From positions 1 through 64,000 of the forward strand of contig JALONN010000013.1 of assembly GCA_025454915.1 (NCBI GenBank): a DNA stretch of 64,000 bases. Direction: 5' to 3'. The notes below the pieces were generated by a model. It was given only the letters and a program-made list of their open reading frames with translations. It made no database searches and was not told where the DNA came from. Shown one piece after another: positions 8,494-17,886 of the stretch (positions are counted from its first letter, which is position 1; each line of letters begins with the position of its first letter). Origin of the DNA: Raineya sp. Its GTDB lineage: Bacteria; Bacteroidota; Bacteroidia; Cytophagales; Thermonemataceae. The position numbers and the translations under genes were made by a program.

Positions 8494-8506
8494 GTGATTC
8501 TGTATT

Positions 8507-10312
8507 TTAAACAATGATTTCTTTTTGTTCCTGAGCAAGAGTCAGTACTTCATCATCCATCAGGCGGGTTGCCAGCCACTTGGTTTTAGGAAGTTCGTAG
8601 GCAAAAAAGAACTTCATGGCATGGATTTTACTTTCATAAAATGCAAGTTCCTCTCCCTGAGGATTTTTTGTAAGAATTTGTACTTTTGCCACTGTTGCCT
8701 GCTTGAGCCACTGCCAAGAAATAACAATTAAACTTGCCATTTCCATAAACAAATTAGCATCTGCAAGGAACAACTCAAATTCTTGTTTCATGGCAAAGCC
8801 TAATAGTCTTTGCATTACTTGTTGCATTCTTCCAAGTTCTTTTTGCAAAAGCTCTACATATTTTTTCAGTTCTTCATGAGTTGAAGCCTCTTGTAGTGTT
8901 TTAGAAACTTCTTGCATCAAAGCCATTGCAGCAGCCCCATTTTTCATGGTTAGCTTTCTACCCAACAAATCTTGCGATTGAATAGCCGTTGTTCCCTCAT
9001 AAATACTGGCAATACGAATATCTCTGTATAACTGCTCTATAGGGAAGTCTTCACAATATCCGTAACCACCAAATACCTGCATAGCCTCACTTACTGATTT
9101 GATACCATATTCAGCAGGGAAAGTTTTTGCAATAGGGGTTAGAATATCTAACAATAAACTATAGTTCTCTCTTTCTTCTCCTTCTGTCACTTCTATTAAA
9201 TCAGCATATCTGGCACATTCCAGAAGCAAACTCAAAGAACCCTCTGCCACAGCTTTCTGGAATAAAAGCATACGTCTTACATCAGGGTGATTGATAATTT
9301 TTGTTTGTGGAGTTGTTTTTTGGTCTTTTTCATCCAATCTTCTGCCTTGTGGGCGTTCTTGTGCGTACTGCAAAGAAGCATAATATGCATTGGTTGCAAT
9401 AGATGCTCCTACCAAACCCACTCCCAAACGAGCTTCGTTCATCATTTGGAACATGTATTTCAATCCCTGATTGGCTTCACCAACCAAATAACCTTTACAA
9501 TTACTGTTATCACCTATCATTAGATGCATGGCAGGTGTACTTTTTTGCCCCATTTTATGATAAATACTTCCAGCAGCTACATCATTGTTTACAAATTGTC
9601 CGTTTTCTTCTCTAAATTTAGGTACAACAAACAACGAAATGCCTTTTACACCAGCTGGAGCTCCTTCAATACGAGCCAAAAGCAAGTGTATAATATTTTC
9701 TGCCTGATTGTGTTCTCCTGCCGAAATAAATACTTTTTGTCCTTTAATAAGATATGAACCATCTTCTAGAGGCTTTGCAGAAGATGTAATATCAGAAAGT
9801 GAGCTTCCTGCTTGTGGTTCTGTAAGTGCCATCGTTCCCTGCCACTCACCTGAAAGCATTTTTGGTACATATTTATCTTTCAACTCCTGATTTCCAAAAC
9901 TGATAATCAGCCTTGCTGCACCCGAAGAAAGCCCTGTAAACATAGATGCTCCATTATTGGCAGCACTCAATATAAAGCTAGCCAGTGAATACACAGAAGC
10001 AGGTACTTGTCCTCCTCCAGCCTCATAATCATATGTGGCTCCTATCATGCCTGCATCACCCATAGCCTTCAAGTATTTTTTGATGGTAGGGTGAACATTT
10101 ACCACTCCGTTTTCCAGTTGGGGTTCTTGCACATCCATTTCCCTGAAAGTTGGATATAACAGATTATCAGCTATTTGTTTAGCTGTATCCAAAATCATAT
10201 CAAAGGACTCTCGGTTATGGTCTTTAAAATGTTCATATTTTGTTAAGGATTCTATTCCAAAAACCTCATAAAGCAAAAACTTTAAATTGCGAAGATTTAC
10301 ATACTGTGCCAT
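8507..10312 (-). CDS. Acyl-CoA dehydrogenase, long (about 600-residue) type
   Basis: The 601-residue protein has the three-part acyl-CoA dehydrogenase fold: N-terminal helical part, FAD-contacting central beta part (MALTEPQAGSSLSDI, KGQKVFISAGEH), C-terminal helices with QVFGGYGYCEDFPIEQLYRD and IYEGTTAIQSQDLLGRK. The Glu of YEGT is the position of the catalytic base in this family. The extra C-terminal 100 residues mark the long class that includes methylmercaptopropionyl-CoA dehydrogenases. It oxidises an acyl-CoA to the 2-enoyl-CoA, passing electrons to ETF. The substrate is not evident. A desaturase gene ends 28 bases before its start, so the two are probably co-transcribed. Confidence 0.9.
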   Translation of the reverse strand: MAQYVNLRNLKFLLYEVFGIESLTKYEHFKDHNRESFDMILDTAKQIADNLLYPTFREMDVQEPQLENGVVNVHPTIKKYLKAMGDAGMIGATYDYEAGGGQVPASVYSLASFILSAANNGASMFTGLSSGAARLIISFGNQELKDKYVPKMLSGEWQGTMALTEPQAGSSLSDITSSAKPLEDGSYLIKGQKVFISAGEHNQAENIIHLLLARIEGAPAGVKGISLFVVPKFREENGQFVNNDVAAGSIYHKMGQKSTPAMHLMIGDNSNCKGYLVGEANQGLKYMFQMMNEARLGVGLVGASIATNAYYASLQYAQERPQGRRLDEKDQKTTPQTKIINHPDVRRMLLFQKAVAEGSLSLLLECARYADLIEVTEGEERENYSLLLDILTPIAKTFPAEYGIKSVSEAMQVFGGYGYCEDFPIEQLYRDIRIASIYEGTTAIQSQDLLGRKLTMKNGAAAMALMQEVSKTLQEASTHEELKKYVELLQKELGRMQQVMQRLLGFAMKQEFELFLADANLFMEMASLIVISWQWLKQATVAKVQILTKNPQGEELAFYESKIHAMKFFFAYELPKTKWLATRLMDDEVLTLAQEQKEIIV

Positions 10313-10340
10313 AGAAAGTTGTGGTTAAATTTAGTTAATT

Positions 10341-11381
10341 TTAAGCAGCGACTCTTTGTGTTTTTAACTTTCTATACTGTCTGAAAGTAATCATACGCCC
10401 TGTTTCTTCATCCCAAAGTGTATAAAAAGCAAATTTTAGACTTTTCCAGAAAGTTAAGGTGGTTACATATTTTTGTAGAATAGGATTTTCTTTACTACAC
10501 TTAGCAAGTTTATAGAATGGAATTTTAGCAGCCAAGTGATGAATATGATGGTAACCTATGTTACCAGAAAAGAAATTCATGATTTTAGGTAATTTGTAAT
10601 AAGAACTTCCTCTGATAGCAGCTAGTAGATAATCCCACTCGTTTTTCCATGACTTATAGTTAGGATCATGTTGGTGTTGGATATAGAAAAACCAAACAGC
10701 TATTGAAGCAAATAACATCACAATCGGGAAGTACAAAATCAAAAGTTTCTGATAACCAATCCAATAACCTAATAAAGCATAGAAAGCTATCAGATAAACA
10801 TTGGTTAAGATTAATGTTCTTTTTTCTTTTTTCCAGCCTTTTAAAGTGATAAGAGGCAAGCGATTGTGTACGAAAATATAATACAAAGGTCCTAAAACAA
10901 ACAATACTGGTGCTGAGCGATATACCTTATACTTAAATTTCTCCCAAGAGGATAGTTTTTCATATTCTCCAACTGTAAGCAAAGTGATGTCTCCGATTGT
11001 TCTGGTATCTAATTGTCCCTGATGAGCATGATGATGATTATGTGTTCTTGCCCAATATTTATAAGGAATCAGTGTAAATAAGCTACAAATAATGCCTACG
11101 ATATCATTGGCTCTTTTAGTGGGCATAAAAGACTGATGTCCACAGTCGTGTTGAATGACAAATACTCTGGTCAGAAATAGCCCTGCTCCGAGTGTTAAAA
11201 CCATTCCACCCCAGATTGTATAATTGTATAAAATACAAGCTCCCACACAAAGGGCTATAAAAGGTGGGATAGTATTGAATAAATGAATCCAAGCCTTTTT
11301 GTATTCAGGGGTTGTGTAAGGCTTTACGATTTCTTTCCAGTTTTTTAAATCTTCTGTGATTTTTTCAAAGGTATTATTCAT
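10341..11381 (-). CDS. Membrane fatty-acid desaturase (three histidine boxes)
   Basis: The 346-residue integral membrane protein has the three His boxes of acyl-lipid desaturases: HDCGH at 78-82, HNHHH at 114-118 and HHIHH at 278-282, which bind the di-iron centre. Hydrophobic segments lie at about 38-72, 95-108 and 190-232. It inserts a double bond into a fatty acyl chain of membrane lipids, using an external electron donor. The box spacing fits the DesA/omega-type group rather than the acyl-CoA delta-9 type. With the acyl-CoA dehydrogenase it likely forms a lipid-remodelling pair. The 223-base region upstream, shared with a divergent gene, holds the promoters, but I see no perfect consensus there. 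Confidence 0.9.
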   Translation of the reverse strand: MNNTFEKITEDLKNWKEIVKPYTTPEYKKAWIHLFNTIPPFIALCVGACILYNYTIWGGMVLTLGAGLFLTRVFVIQHDCGHQSFMPTKRANDIVGIICSLFTLIPYKYWARTHNHHHAHQGQLDTRTIGDITLLTVGEYEKLSSWEKFKYKVYRSAPVLFVLGPLYYIFVHNRLPLITLKGWKKEKRTLILTNVYLIAFYALLGYWIGYQKLLILYFPIVMLFASIAVWFFYIQHQHDPNYKSWKNEWDYLLAAIRGSSYYKLPKIMNFFSGNIGYHHIHHLAAKIPFYKLAKCSKENPILQKYVTTLTFWKSLKFAFYTLWDEETGRMITFRQYRKLKTQRVAA

Positions 11382-11604
11382 CAGGATGTATAGTTTTTAT
11401 TGGAAAAACATATAAAAAATAGAATTCTTTCAAAGGTAAAGAAGAATTATGAAAAAGCCCTAAATTCTGTAAACTTTATTTATATTTAAAATATACTTTT
11501 CTTACTATTTTTTCTTGAAAAAATCCTTGTAATTTTATTTTTTTTAACTACTTTCAACAATCATTGATATATTCTATTAATCAAAAATTACACCTAAAAA
11601 CATT

Positions 11605-13218
11605 ATGAAAGAATTTTTTCAAAGTATCGGTAGTTTTTTCGAAAAAATCATTCAGTTTGAGGAATGGGGCTTGCATTATTTATGGATTCTGATTCCTGTA
11701 GCTCTTATTTATATGGCTATTCGAGACTTAACCAATAAATCTCAAACCATCAAAAGAAACTTCCCTGTTGTGGGTCGCTTGCGTTATTTATTAGAGTCTA
11801 TTGGTCCAGAATTACGCCAATATATTGTAGCCAATAACCGAGAGGAGTTACCCTTTAACAGAAGTGAAAGAGCTTGGGTATATGCTTCTTCTAAAGGGCA
11901 AAATAACTTGGAAGGATTTGGAACAGATAAAGATTTGTATGCTCCAGGGCATGTATTTATCAATCCAGCCTTATTTGCCTATAAACTACCCGCTGATCAT
12001 CCTAACAAAAAAGACCCTTATTTTATTCCCTGTGCAAAAGTAATGGGCTTATATAACAAAAGAAAAAAGCCTTTTAGACCTTATTCAATTGTGAACATTT
12101 CTGCTATGAGCTATGGCTCATTATCGAAAAATGCTGTACAAGCCATGAACTTGGGTGCTAAAATGGTTGGGTGTTACCATAATACAGGTGAAGGTGGACT
12201 TTCCCCTTATCACTCTAATGGTGGAGATGTGATTTTCCATTTTGGGACTGGCTACTTTGGTGTGAGAGATGAAAAGGGTAATTTTTCGATGCAAAAATTG
12301 GTAGAACTTGTAGAGAAGAACCCTTTTGTAAGAGCTATTGAAATAAAACTTTCACAAGGAGCAAAACCAGGTAAAGGAGGGATTTTGCCAGGCAAAAAGG
12401 TAACTCCTGAAATTGCTAAAATTAGAGGTTTACAAGAAGGTCAAGATGCTCTTTCTCCAGCATTTCATTCTGCATTTAGCAATGTACCCGAATTATTAAA
12501 GTTTATTGAGGATATTGCTGATAATACGGGTTTGCCTGTGGGCTTTAAGGCTGCTGTCGGAAAAACAGAAATGTGGGAAGAACTTGCTGATTTGATGGCA
12601 CAAACAGGAAAAGGTCCAGATTTTATTACCATTGATGGTGGTGAAGGGGGAACAGGAGCTGCTCCTCATGCTTTTTCGGCTCACGTTTCCATTCCTTTTA
12701 TATTTGCTTTTGCAGAAATTTATAAGATATTCCAAAAAAGAGGTTTAACAGATAGAATTGTATTCATTGCTTCAGGAAAATTAGGCTTTCCTGCAAAAGC
12801 TCTAATGGCATTTGCTATGGGTGCTGATTGTATCAATGTTGCTCGTGAAGCCATGCTTTCAGTAGGTTGCATTCAGGCTCAGGTTTGCCACACAAACAAT
12901 TGTCCTGCTGGAGTAGCTACACAAAATAAATGGTTGATGGGTGGCTTAGATCCTACTCTTAAATCAGCTCGTTTTGCTAATTATATCAAAACACTCCGAA
13001 AAGAAATATTAGAAATTACACATGCTTGTAATTATGAGCATCCAAGCCAAATGACCATGCATGATTTGGAAGTAGGTATGGGAATCAGTGAAAATACCAA
13101 AACACTGGCTGATAATTTTGGCTACGAAAAAACTCCTATTAGCTTTAACAGTGTTGTTGATTTACTCAATTGTCCACACTTGGGAGGCTTACATGGTTTG
13201 TATGTAACAAAGAAATAA
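11605..13218 (+). CDS. FMN-binding glutamate synthase-family protein
   Basis: The 537-residue protein has a short N-terminal hydrophobic segment (about residues 22-40, LHYLWILIPVALIYMA) and then the FMN/TIM-barrel domain of glutamate synthase large subunits: ISAMSYGSLS, EGGLSPYH, IEIKLSQGAKPGKGG, TIDGGEGGTGAAP and GADCINVAREAM. Three cysteines, C422, C428 and C433, have the spacing of the 3Fe-4S ligands of GltS. It lacks the N-terminal glutaminase domain, so it cannot use glutamine alone; proteins of this type are widespread but their reaction is mostly untested. The membrane anchor is a feature of this subgroup. Confidence 0.88.
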   Translation: MKEFFQSIGSFFEKIIQFEEWGLHYLWILIPVALIYMAIRDLTNKSQTIKRNFPVVGRLRYLLESIGPELRQYIVANNREELPFNRSERAWVYASSKGQNNLEGFGTDKDLYAPGHVFINPALFAYKLPADHPNKKDPYFIPCAKVMGLYNKRKKPFRPYSIVNISAMSYGSLSKNAVQAMNLGAKMVGCYHNTGEGGLSPYHSNGGDVIFHFGTGYFGVRDEKGNFSMQKLVELVEKNPFVRAIEIKLSQGAKPGKGGILPGKKVTPEIAKIRGLQEGQDALSPAFHSAFSNVPELLKFIEDIADNTGLPVGFKAAVGKTEMWEELADLMAQTGKGPDFITIDGGEGGTGAAPHAFSAHVSIPFIFAFAEIYKIFQKRGLTDRIVFIASGKLGFPAKALMAFAMGADCINVAREAMLSVGCIQAQVCHTNNCPAGVATQNKWLMGGLDPTLKSARFANYIKTLRKEILEITHACNYEHPSQMTMHDLEVGMGISENTKTLADNFGYEKTPISFNSVVDLLNCPHLGGLHGLYVTKK

Positions 13219-13319
13219 TTTTTGTTATCTGTAATAAGGTATAATTTTTGCTGTGTAATTTTCGTTCATTATTGCAAATTGCAAGAAAAAGTATATTTTT
13301 GCTAAAAAACGGAAAAGCT

Positions 13320-14243
13320 ATGACCATAGAAGTATCAAAAAATGATAAAAAAACTCCATTCTTTATTGTCGCTTTGGTTGTTCTTGCCATTATCAATATA
13401 ATTTTGGTATACTTGATGATGCAAAACAAACAGGAAAGCTTAGATAAAGATGTTTTTATAGAAAAGCAAAAGACAGAATTGGAGGAAACAGGCTCTAAGT
13501 TAGATTCTTTAAATAGAGAACTTGATATTAGAATTGCCGAAGCTAAGAAAATGAACAGAGACTATCAGGCTTTGTTGGATATACAAGAGCAACTCAAGCA
13601 AGACATTGCCAATGCTAAAAACTCAAAAGAGGATATTGAAAGGCTTGTACAAGAGTATGATGAAAAAATAAAAAATTATGAAGCTCTTTTAGCTCAAAAA
13701 GATGGAGAAATAAAAAATTTACAAGGTGAAAATAAAGAACTTAATAAAACTGTAACGAAAACCCAAAGTGAAAAATCTCGTTTAGCAGATTCTATAGAGA
13801 ACATTCAAAAACAAAAAAAAGAATTGGAGGCTACCGTAGCCAAAGCATCTATTCTAAAGTCTGAAAGTGTTAAGATAGAAGGTGTTGATGGCAAAAATAA
13901 GATTGATGATGATGGGAAATTCAAATCGAAAAATCTTGAAAGACTGAAAGTATCTGTAAGAGTTTTTGAAAATAGTGCAGCAAAAACAGGAAACAAAGAA
14001 ATGTATATGCGTATCATTGAGCCTTCAGGTGCTGTAATGGTTGGTGCAGATGGTGGTAGATTTAGAGATGCCTCAGGAAAAGATATGAACTATACCATTG
14101 TTCAAACTTTTTTATTTGATAATATAAACAGAACTGTTGTAATGATGTTTAGAAAAGGAAACCCTTTCCAAAAAGGAACACATAGTGTAGAATTGTACTG
14201 TGAAGGTAGTTTGGTAGGAAAAGGTAACTTTGAAGTAAACTAA
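13320..14243 (+). CDS. Membrane-anchored coiled-coil protein
   Basis: I chose the ATG giving MTIEVSKNDKK, since the upstream extension lies in the intergenic space and has no expected feature. The 307-residue product has a single membrane helix at about residues 12-36, a long coiled coil from about 45 to 195 with regular Leu/Ile/Lys/Glu heptads, and a beta-rich C-terminal domain of about 110 residues ending KGNFEVN. The topology is probably cytosolic N-terminus and periplasmic remainder. Proteins like this in Bacteroidota are sometimes named after chromosome partitioning because of the coiled coil, but I see no support for that. A strong terminator follows. Confidence 0.75.
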   Translation: MTIEVSKNDKKTPFFIVALVVLAIINIILVYLMMQNKQESLDKDVFIEKQKTELEETGSKLDSLNRELDIRIAEAKKMNRDYQALLDIQEQLKQDIANAKNSKEDIERLVQEYDEKIKNYEALLAQKDGEIKNLQGENKELNKTVTKTQSEKSRLADSIENIQKQKKELEATVAKASILKSESVKIEGVDGKNKIDDDGKFKSKNLERLKVSVRVFENSAAKTGNKEMYMRIIEPSGAVMVGADGGRFRDASGKDMNYTIVQTFLFDNINRTVVMMFRKGNPFQKGTHSVELYCEGSLVGKGNFEVN

Positions 14244-14277
14244 ATTTTGAAACAACTGAAAATATTTTTAGTTTTAG

Positions 14278-14313
14278 AATCAGGGATATGTAATCAATAT
14301 CCCTGATTTTTTT
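14278..14313 (+). terminator. Intrinsic terminator
   Basis: A 12-bp stem, AATCAGGGATAT and ATATCCCTGATT, a 7-base loop, and seven T's form a classic rho-independent terminator for the coiled-coil protein gene. Confidence 0.92.
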
Positions 14314-14341
14314 ATTGCTTATTCACTTCAACTTTTAATGT

Positions 14342-15637
14342 ATGAATCCTAGAGTATGTATTGTAGGTGCAGGCTCAAGTGGCATTACAGCTTGTAAAGT
14401 TTTACATCAGCATGGTATAGACTTTGATTGCTATGAAAAAGGCTCACAAATTGGAGGGAATTGGCGTTATCTCAACGATAACGGCATGTCGTCTTCATAT
14501 CGGTCTTTGCATATCAACACCTCCAGAAAAGTGATGGCTTATTCGGATTTTCCCATGCCCGAAGATTATCCCGATTATCCAAGTCATTTTCAGATTATCG
14601 AATATTTTGAAAATTATGTCAATCATTTTGGATTCAGGGATAAAATTCAGTTTAGAACAGGAGTCGAAAAGGTCGAAAAACTTGAAAATAATCAATACAA
14701 AGTAACGTTAGATAATGGCGAGAGCAAAATCTATGATGTGGTATTTATTGCGTCAGGACATCATTGGAAAGCCCGTTATCCTGATTTCAAAGGTAAATTT
14801 ACAGGTGAAACGCTCCACTCCCACGATTATAAAACACCTGATATCTTTCAAGGGAATAAAAATGTAGTGGTGGTAGGCATTGGCAATTCGGCTGTTGATA
14901 TTGCCTGTGAAGCCTCTCGAAATACTATCGGAAAAGTCTGGATTTCAACCAGAAGTGGAGCTTATATTTTACCTAAATACATCATGGGTATTCCATTTGA
15001 TACACTTAATAAGTACAGCCTCGACTGGATTCCCATGACCTTCAAACGTTCTTTATTATCACTTTTTCTGTGGCTGGCTCGTGGAAGGCAAAATAATTAT
15101 GGTGTCCCCAAACCCAATCGTCCACTCCTATCCGAACACCCTACCATTTCTCAGGAGTTACTCGGTTTGGCAGGACATGGCAAAGTGCATTTCAAGCCTA
15201 ATATCAAAGAACTTGTAGGAGAATCCATTGTGTTTGAAGATGGTTCAAAAGAAAAAGTGGATGTTCTCATTTATGCTACGGGTTATAAAATAGCTTTTCC
15301 ATTTTTTGATAAAACCTTCATAGATGCTGAAGAAAGTAATGATATTCAGCTTTATAAAAATGTTGTTCACCTCGAACATAAAAACCTCTTTTTCATAGGC
15401 TTACTACAACCTTTAGGAGCTATTATGCCTTTAGCCGAAGTACAATCGGAATGGGTAGCCAAAATTATTCTGAATAAAATCCAGTTACCTTCTAAAGAGC
15501 TTATGCTCAAAGATATTACAAGGGAAAAAGCTAAAATGAAAAAAAGATACAAAAGCTCTCCCCGTCACACAATTCAGGTGGAGTTTTACCCTTATAAAAA
15601 CATGATAAAACGAGAGATTAAGAAGGCTAAAGTGTAA
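14342..15637 (+). CDS. Flavin-containing monooxygenase
   Basis: The 431-residue protein has the FAD-binding GAGSSGITA motif at residues 8-16, the FMO-type FKGKFTGETLHSHDY block, and the NADPH-binding VGIGNSAVDIACEAS. A late YATGYK motif is also typical. FMO-family enzymes oxygenate soft nucleophiles or, in Baeyer-Villiger relatives, ketones; the substrate cannot be told. No partner gene is evident: it is flanked on both sides by terminators, so it is a single-gene unit. A 12-base stretch of unusual codons was not seen. Confidence 0.88.
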   Translation: MNPRVCIVGAGSSGITACKVLHQHGIDFDCYEKGSQIGGNWRYLNDNGMSSSYRSLHINTSRKVMAYSDFPMPEDYPDYPSHFQIIEYFENYVNHFGFRDKIQFRTGVEKVEKLENNQYKVTLDNGESKIYDVVFIASGHHWKARYPDFKGKFTGETLHSHDYKTPDIFQGNKNVVVVGIGNSAVDIACEASRNTIGKVWISTRSGAYILPKYIMGIPFDTLNKYSLDWIPMTFKRSLLSLFLWLARGRQNNYGVPKPNRPLLSEHPTISQELLGLAGHGKVHFKPNIKELVGESIVFEDGSKEKVDVLIYATGYKIAFPFFDKTFIDAEESNDIQLYKNVVHLEHKNLFFIGLLQPLGAIMPLAEVQSEWVAKIILNKIQLPSKELMLKDITREKAKMKKRYKSSPRHTIQVEFYPYKNMIKREIKKAKV

Positions 15638-15646
15638 AATATCATT

Positions 15647-15696
15647 AAAAAGACAATTAAGTTATACAAAATGTAAATTATACTTGTCTTTTTTAT
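15647..15696 (+). terminator. Intrinsic terminator after the FMO gene
   Basis: AAAAAGACAA pairs with TTGTCTTTTT over a loop of some 27 bases, followed by T's. The right arm overlaps the -33 element of the next promoter. Confidence 0.65.
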
Positions 15697-15714
15697 TTTA
15701 ATTATTTATATTTG
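15684..15714 (+). promoter_or_regulatory. Bacteroidota-type promoter
   Basis: TTG, 20 bases, then TATATTTG, a perfect TAnnTTTG -7 box. Transcription would start about 15721, leaving a 5' leader near 20 bases before the membrane-protein gene. Confidence 0.6.
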
Positions 15715-15739
15715 GATAAATAATTAAAACTCTTTTTTT

Positions 15740-16153
15740 ATGGATAAAGTTAGCAATCACTTACATGATAGAGTTCCTGTATATGCTTTTATATGGATTA
15801 TAAGCTATATAGGATGTTTATTAGCTATTAAGATGTTTTCTCTACCACCAAAAGTGGATATTATTGTTGTAATAATTCCTATTCTTACTTTTTCTGTCTT
15901 TGTTTACAAATTTTATAGAAGTATCTTTTTTATGGATGAGGTTCAAATAAAGTTACAAATGGAAGCATTTGTATTTGCATTCGTATTTAGCTTATTATTA
16001 GTCATGTCGTTAGGTTTATTGGATCTTGTTTTTATACTCAATAAAGAAGATTGGAGTTACAGACATTTAGTACCTATATTTATAATCTTTTATTTCATAG
16101 GATTATTTATTTCAAAGCGTAAATACAATTTTACTGATGAAAAACATGATTAA
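15740..16153 (+). CDS. Four-helix membrane protein paired with an XRE regulator
   Basis: The 137-residue product is almost wholly hydrophobic, with four predicted membrane helices at about residues 15-34, 42-60, 76-100 and 112-128 and short cytosolic loops. I do not recognise a named family, but a small polytopic protein followed by a 60-70-residue XRE regulator that overlaps its 3' end is a recurrent arrangement in Firmicutes and Bacteroidota. The next gene starts 17 bases before this one stops, so the two are translated from one message. Confidence 0.75.
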   Translation: MDKVSNHLHDRVPVYAFIWIISYIGCLLAIKMFSLPPKVDIIVVIIPILTFSVFVYKFYRSIFFMDEVQIKLQMEAFVFAFVFSLLLVMSLGLLDLVFILNKEDWSYRHLVPIFIIFYFIGLFISKRKYNFTDEKHD

Positions 16154-16337
16154 AGTGGAAAGGGCGAAAAAGAATTGGACACAAGCGGAACTAGCTGATA
16201 AGGTAGGAGTATCAAGACAATCTATCAATTCTATAGAAATTGGAAAGTTTATACCTTCAACAATTTTAGCTTTAAAAATAGCAAAAGCATTTGAAACATC
16301 TGTGGAATCTATTTTTCAACTTGATTCCACAGATTAA
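16137..16337 (+). CDS. Small XRE-family regulator
   Basis: A 66-residue single-domain HTH protein. Helix-turn-helix is at about residues 14-36 (WTQAELADKVGVSRQSINSI) and the remaining helices follow the YozG/HTH_3 pattern ending FQLDSTD. It has no ligand domain, so it is either a dimeric repressor of its own unit or a partner of the membrane protein, whose gene it overlaps by 17 bases. The start MKNMIKVER could also be the second Met, three codons on; both are inside the upstream gene. Confidence 0.88.
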   Translation: MKNMIKVERAKKNWTQAELADKVGVSRQSINSIEIGKFIPSTILALKIAKAFETSVESIFQLDSTD

Positions 16338-16431
16338 CTTGCTGTAAAAGTATGAAACTAATAAGCTTGATATTTCTTTTAATTTAGACTACATTGTCAA
16401 TACAACAAGCTTCTTTTCATCAAAAACAAAT

Positions 16432-16995
16432 ATGAGTCTTTTAAAAGATTATTTAGGTAAATTCATAAACTTTACGCCTACTCTTGAAAGAGTATTTTTT
16501 GAGTTGTGTACAATTCAGGAAATACCCAAAAAGACTCATTTATTCAAATCTGGTGATGTTTGCCACCACGTTCATTTTATAGAAAAAGGCTTTGCAAGAG
16601 TCTATTATTTACTTGATGGCAGGGATGTTACCTCTTGGTTTGCCCAAGAAGGACAAGTCATGAGTGCCAAAGACAGTTTGTTTACAGGCAAGCCAAGCGA
16701 TTATAATATCCAGTTATTGGAAGATTCTAAGGTTATCAGTATTAATTACCGAAAACTGGAATCTAAATTTGATGAATACCCCGCTTTAGAAAGGGCTGCA
16801 AGGCTTATTACCATTGAATCTTATTTACAATTAGACGATAGAATTAAAAATATACTATTCTATACCCCCGAAGAACGTTATTTACGACTTTTGGAGAACT
16901 ATCCCAACATTACCACACGCATTTCGTTGGGGTATATAGCCTCTTATTTAGGCATCACACAAGAAACTTTGAGTCGGGTACGAGCCAGAGTTTAA
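16432..16995 (+). CDS. Crp/Fnr-family transcriptional regulator
   Basis: The 187-residue protein has a cyclic-nucleotide-binding-like beta barrel at about residues 25-115 (PKKTHLFKSGDVCHHVHFIEK, FSGRVY-like FARVYY) and a C-terminal winged HTH ending ISLGYIASYLGITQETLSRV. The usual cAMP-contacting RxxE pocket is not obvious, so the effector is uncertain, as for most Bacteroidota members. A FNR-box-like palindrome lies between this gene and the SDR gene, and a weaker TTGT-N4-ACAA lies upstream at 16394-16405, so it may act on itself and on the SDR unit. Confidence 0.85.
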   Translation: MSLLKDYLGKFINFTPTLERVFFELCTIQEIPKKTHLFKSGDVCHHVHFIEKGFARVYYLLDGRDVTSWFAQEGQVMSAKDSLFTGKPSDYNIQLLEDSKVISINYRKLESKFDEYPALERAARLITIESYLQLDDRIKNILFYTPEERYLRLLENYPNITTRISLGYIASYLGITQETLSRVRARV

Positions 16996-16999
16996 TTTT

Positions 17000-17013
17000 T
17001 TGATTTTGGTCAA
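17000..17013 (+). promoter_or_regulatory. FNR/CRP-type operator
   Basis: TTGATTTTGGTCAA differs at one base from the FNR consensus TTGAT-N4-ATCAA. It sits four bases after the Crp-like gene and 69 bases before the SDR start, where a regulator could control the SDR unit. Confidence 0.4.
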
Positions 17014-17081
17014 AGGATTTTTAATCAGATTCTTAGACCTTTGTCTCATCAATACACCTAATGCTTATTAAGGAAATTTTT

Positions 17082-17861
17082 ATGAAAAAAATCTGGATAA
17101 CAGGTGCATCATCGGGCATTGGAGAAGCTCTGGCTTATGCCTATGCCACAGAAAACAACCATTTAATTTTATCTGCAAGAAATATAAAAGAACTCGAAAG
17201 AGTGAAACAAGCCTGTGAAGGAGCTTCTCAGGTAGATATTGCCCCCTTAGACCTCTCCAATCATGAGGAAATTTTTCGGATTGTAGAAGAAACGTTATCC
17301 CAGATAGGCAGTGTAGACATTCTAATTAACAATGCAGGAATTAGCCAGCGTTCTCTTATTCGTGAAACTACTTTTGATGTAGATAAAAACCTGATAAACA
17401 CCAATTTACTAGGAACAATTGCCATGACAAAAGCTATTTTACCTTCTATGATGGCTCATAAATCAGGGCAAATTGTCGTGATTTCCAGTCTGATGGGTAA
17501 GTTTGGAGCACCAATGCGTTCAGCTTATGCAGCAGCTAAACATGGTTTACATGGTTTTTTTGATACACTCAGGGCTGAATTTTACAATGAAAATATCAAA
17601 GTTTTAATGGTTTGTCCAGGGTTTGTTCGTACATCTGTTTCCATTAATGCACTTACAGGCGATGGTTCCAAACAAAATACAATGGATGATGCAACCGAAA
17701 AAGGCTTAGAACCCTCTGTTGTTGCCCAAAAGATAAAAACAGCTGTCAAAAAAGGTAAAGAAGAAATTTATATTGGAGGCAGAGAAGTATTTGGAGTGTA
17801 TTTGAAGCGTTTTTTTCCAAGAATCCTTTCTAAAATTGTCAGAAAGGCAAAAGTAACATAG
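17082..17861 (+). CDS. Short-chain dehydrogenase/reductase
   Basis: The 259-residue product has the NAD(P)-binding TGASSGIGE motif at residues 7-15, an NNAG motif, the catalytic Ser in VVISSLMGK and YxxxK in SAYAAAKHG. The C-terminal IGGREVFGVYLKRFFPRIL stretch resembles the DHRS7-like SDR subgroup, which act on lipids or steroids. I used the ATG before MKKIWITG because an earlier Met would add seven residues ahead of the first strand. It follows the Crp-like regulator and precedes the Mpo1-like gene by 25 bases, so the latter two probably share a message and act on a fatty-acyl substrate. Confidence 0.9.
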   Translation: MKKIWITGASSGIGEALAYAYATENNHLILSARNIKELERVKQACEGASQVDIAPLDLSNHEEIFRIVEETLSQIGSVDILINNAGISQRSLIRETTFDVDKNLINTNLLGTIAMTKAILPSMMAHKSGQIVVISSLMGKFGAPMRSAYAAAKHGLHGFFDTLRAEFYNENIKVLMVCPGFVRTSVSINALTGDGSKQNTMDDATEKGLEPSVVAQKIKTAVKKGKEEIYIGGREVFGVYLKRFFPRILSKIVRKAKVT

Positions 17862-17886
17862 TTTTTCACCTCAAAATTATATTGTT

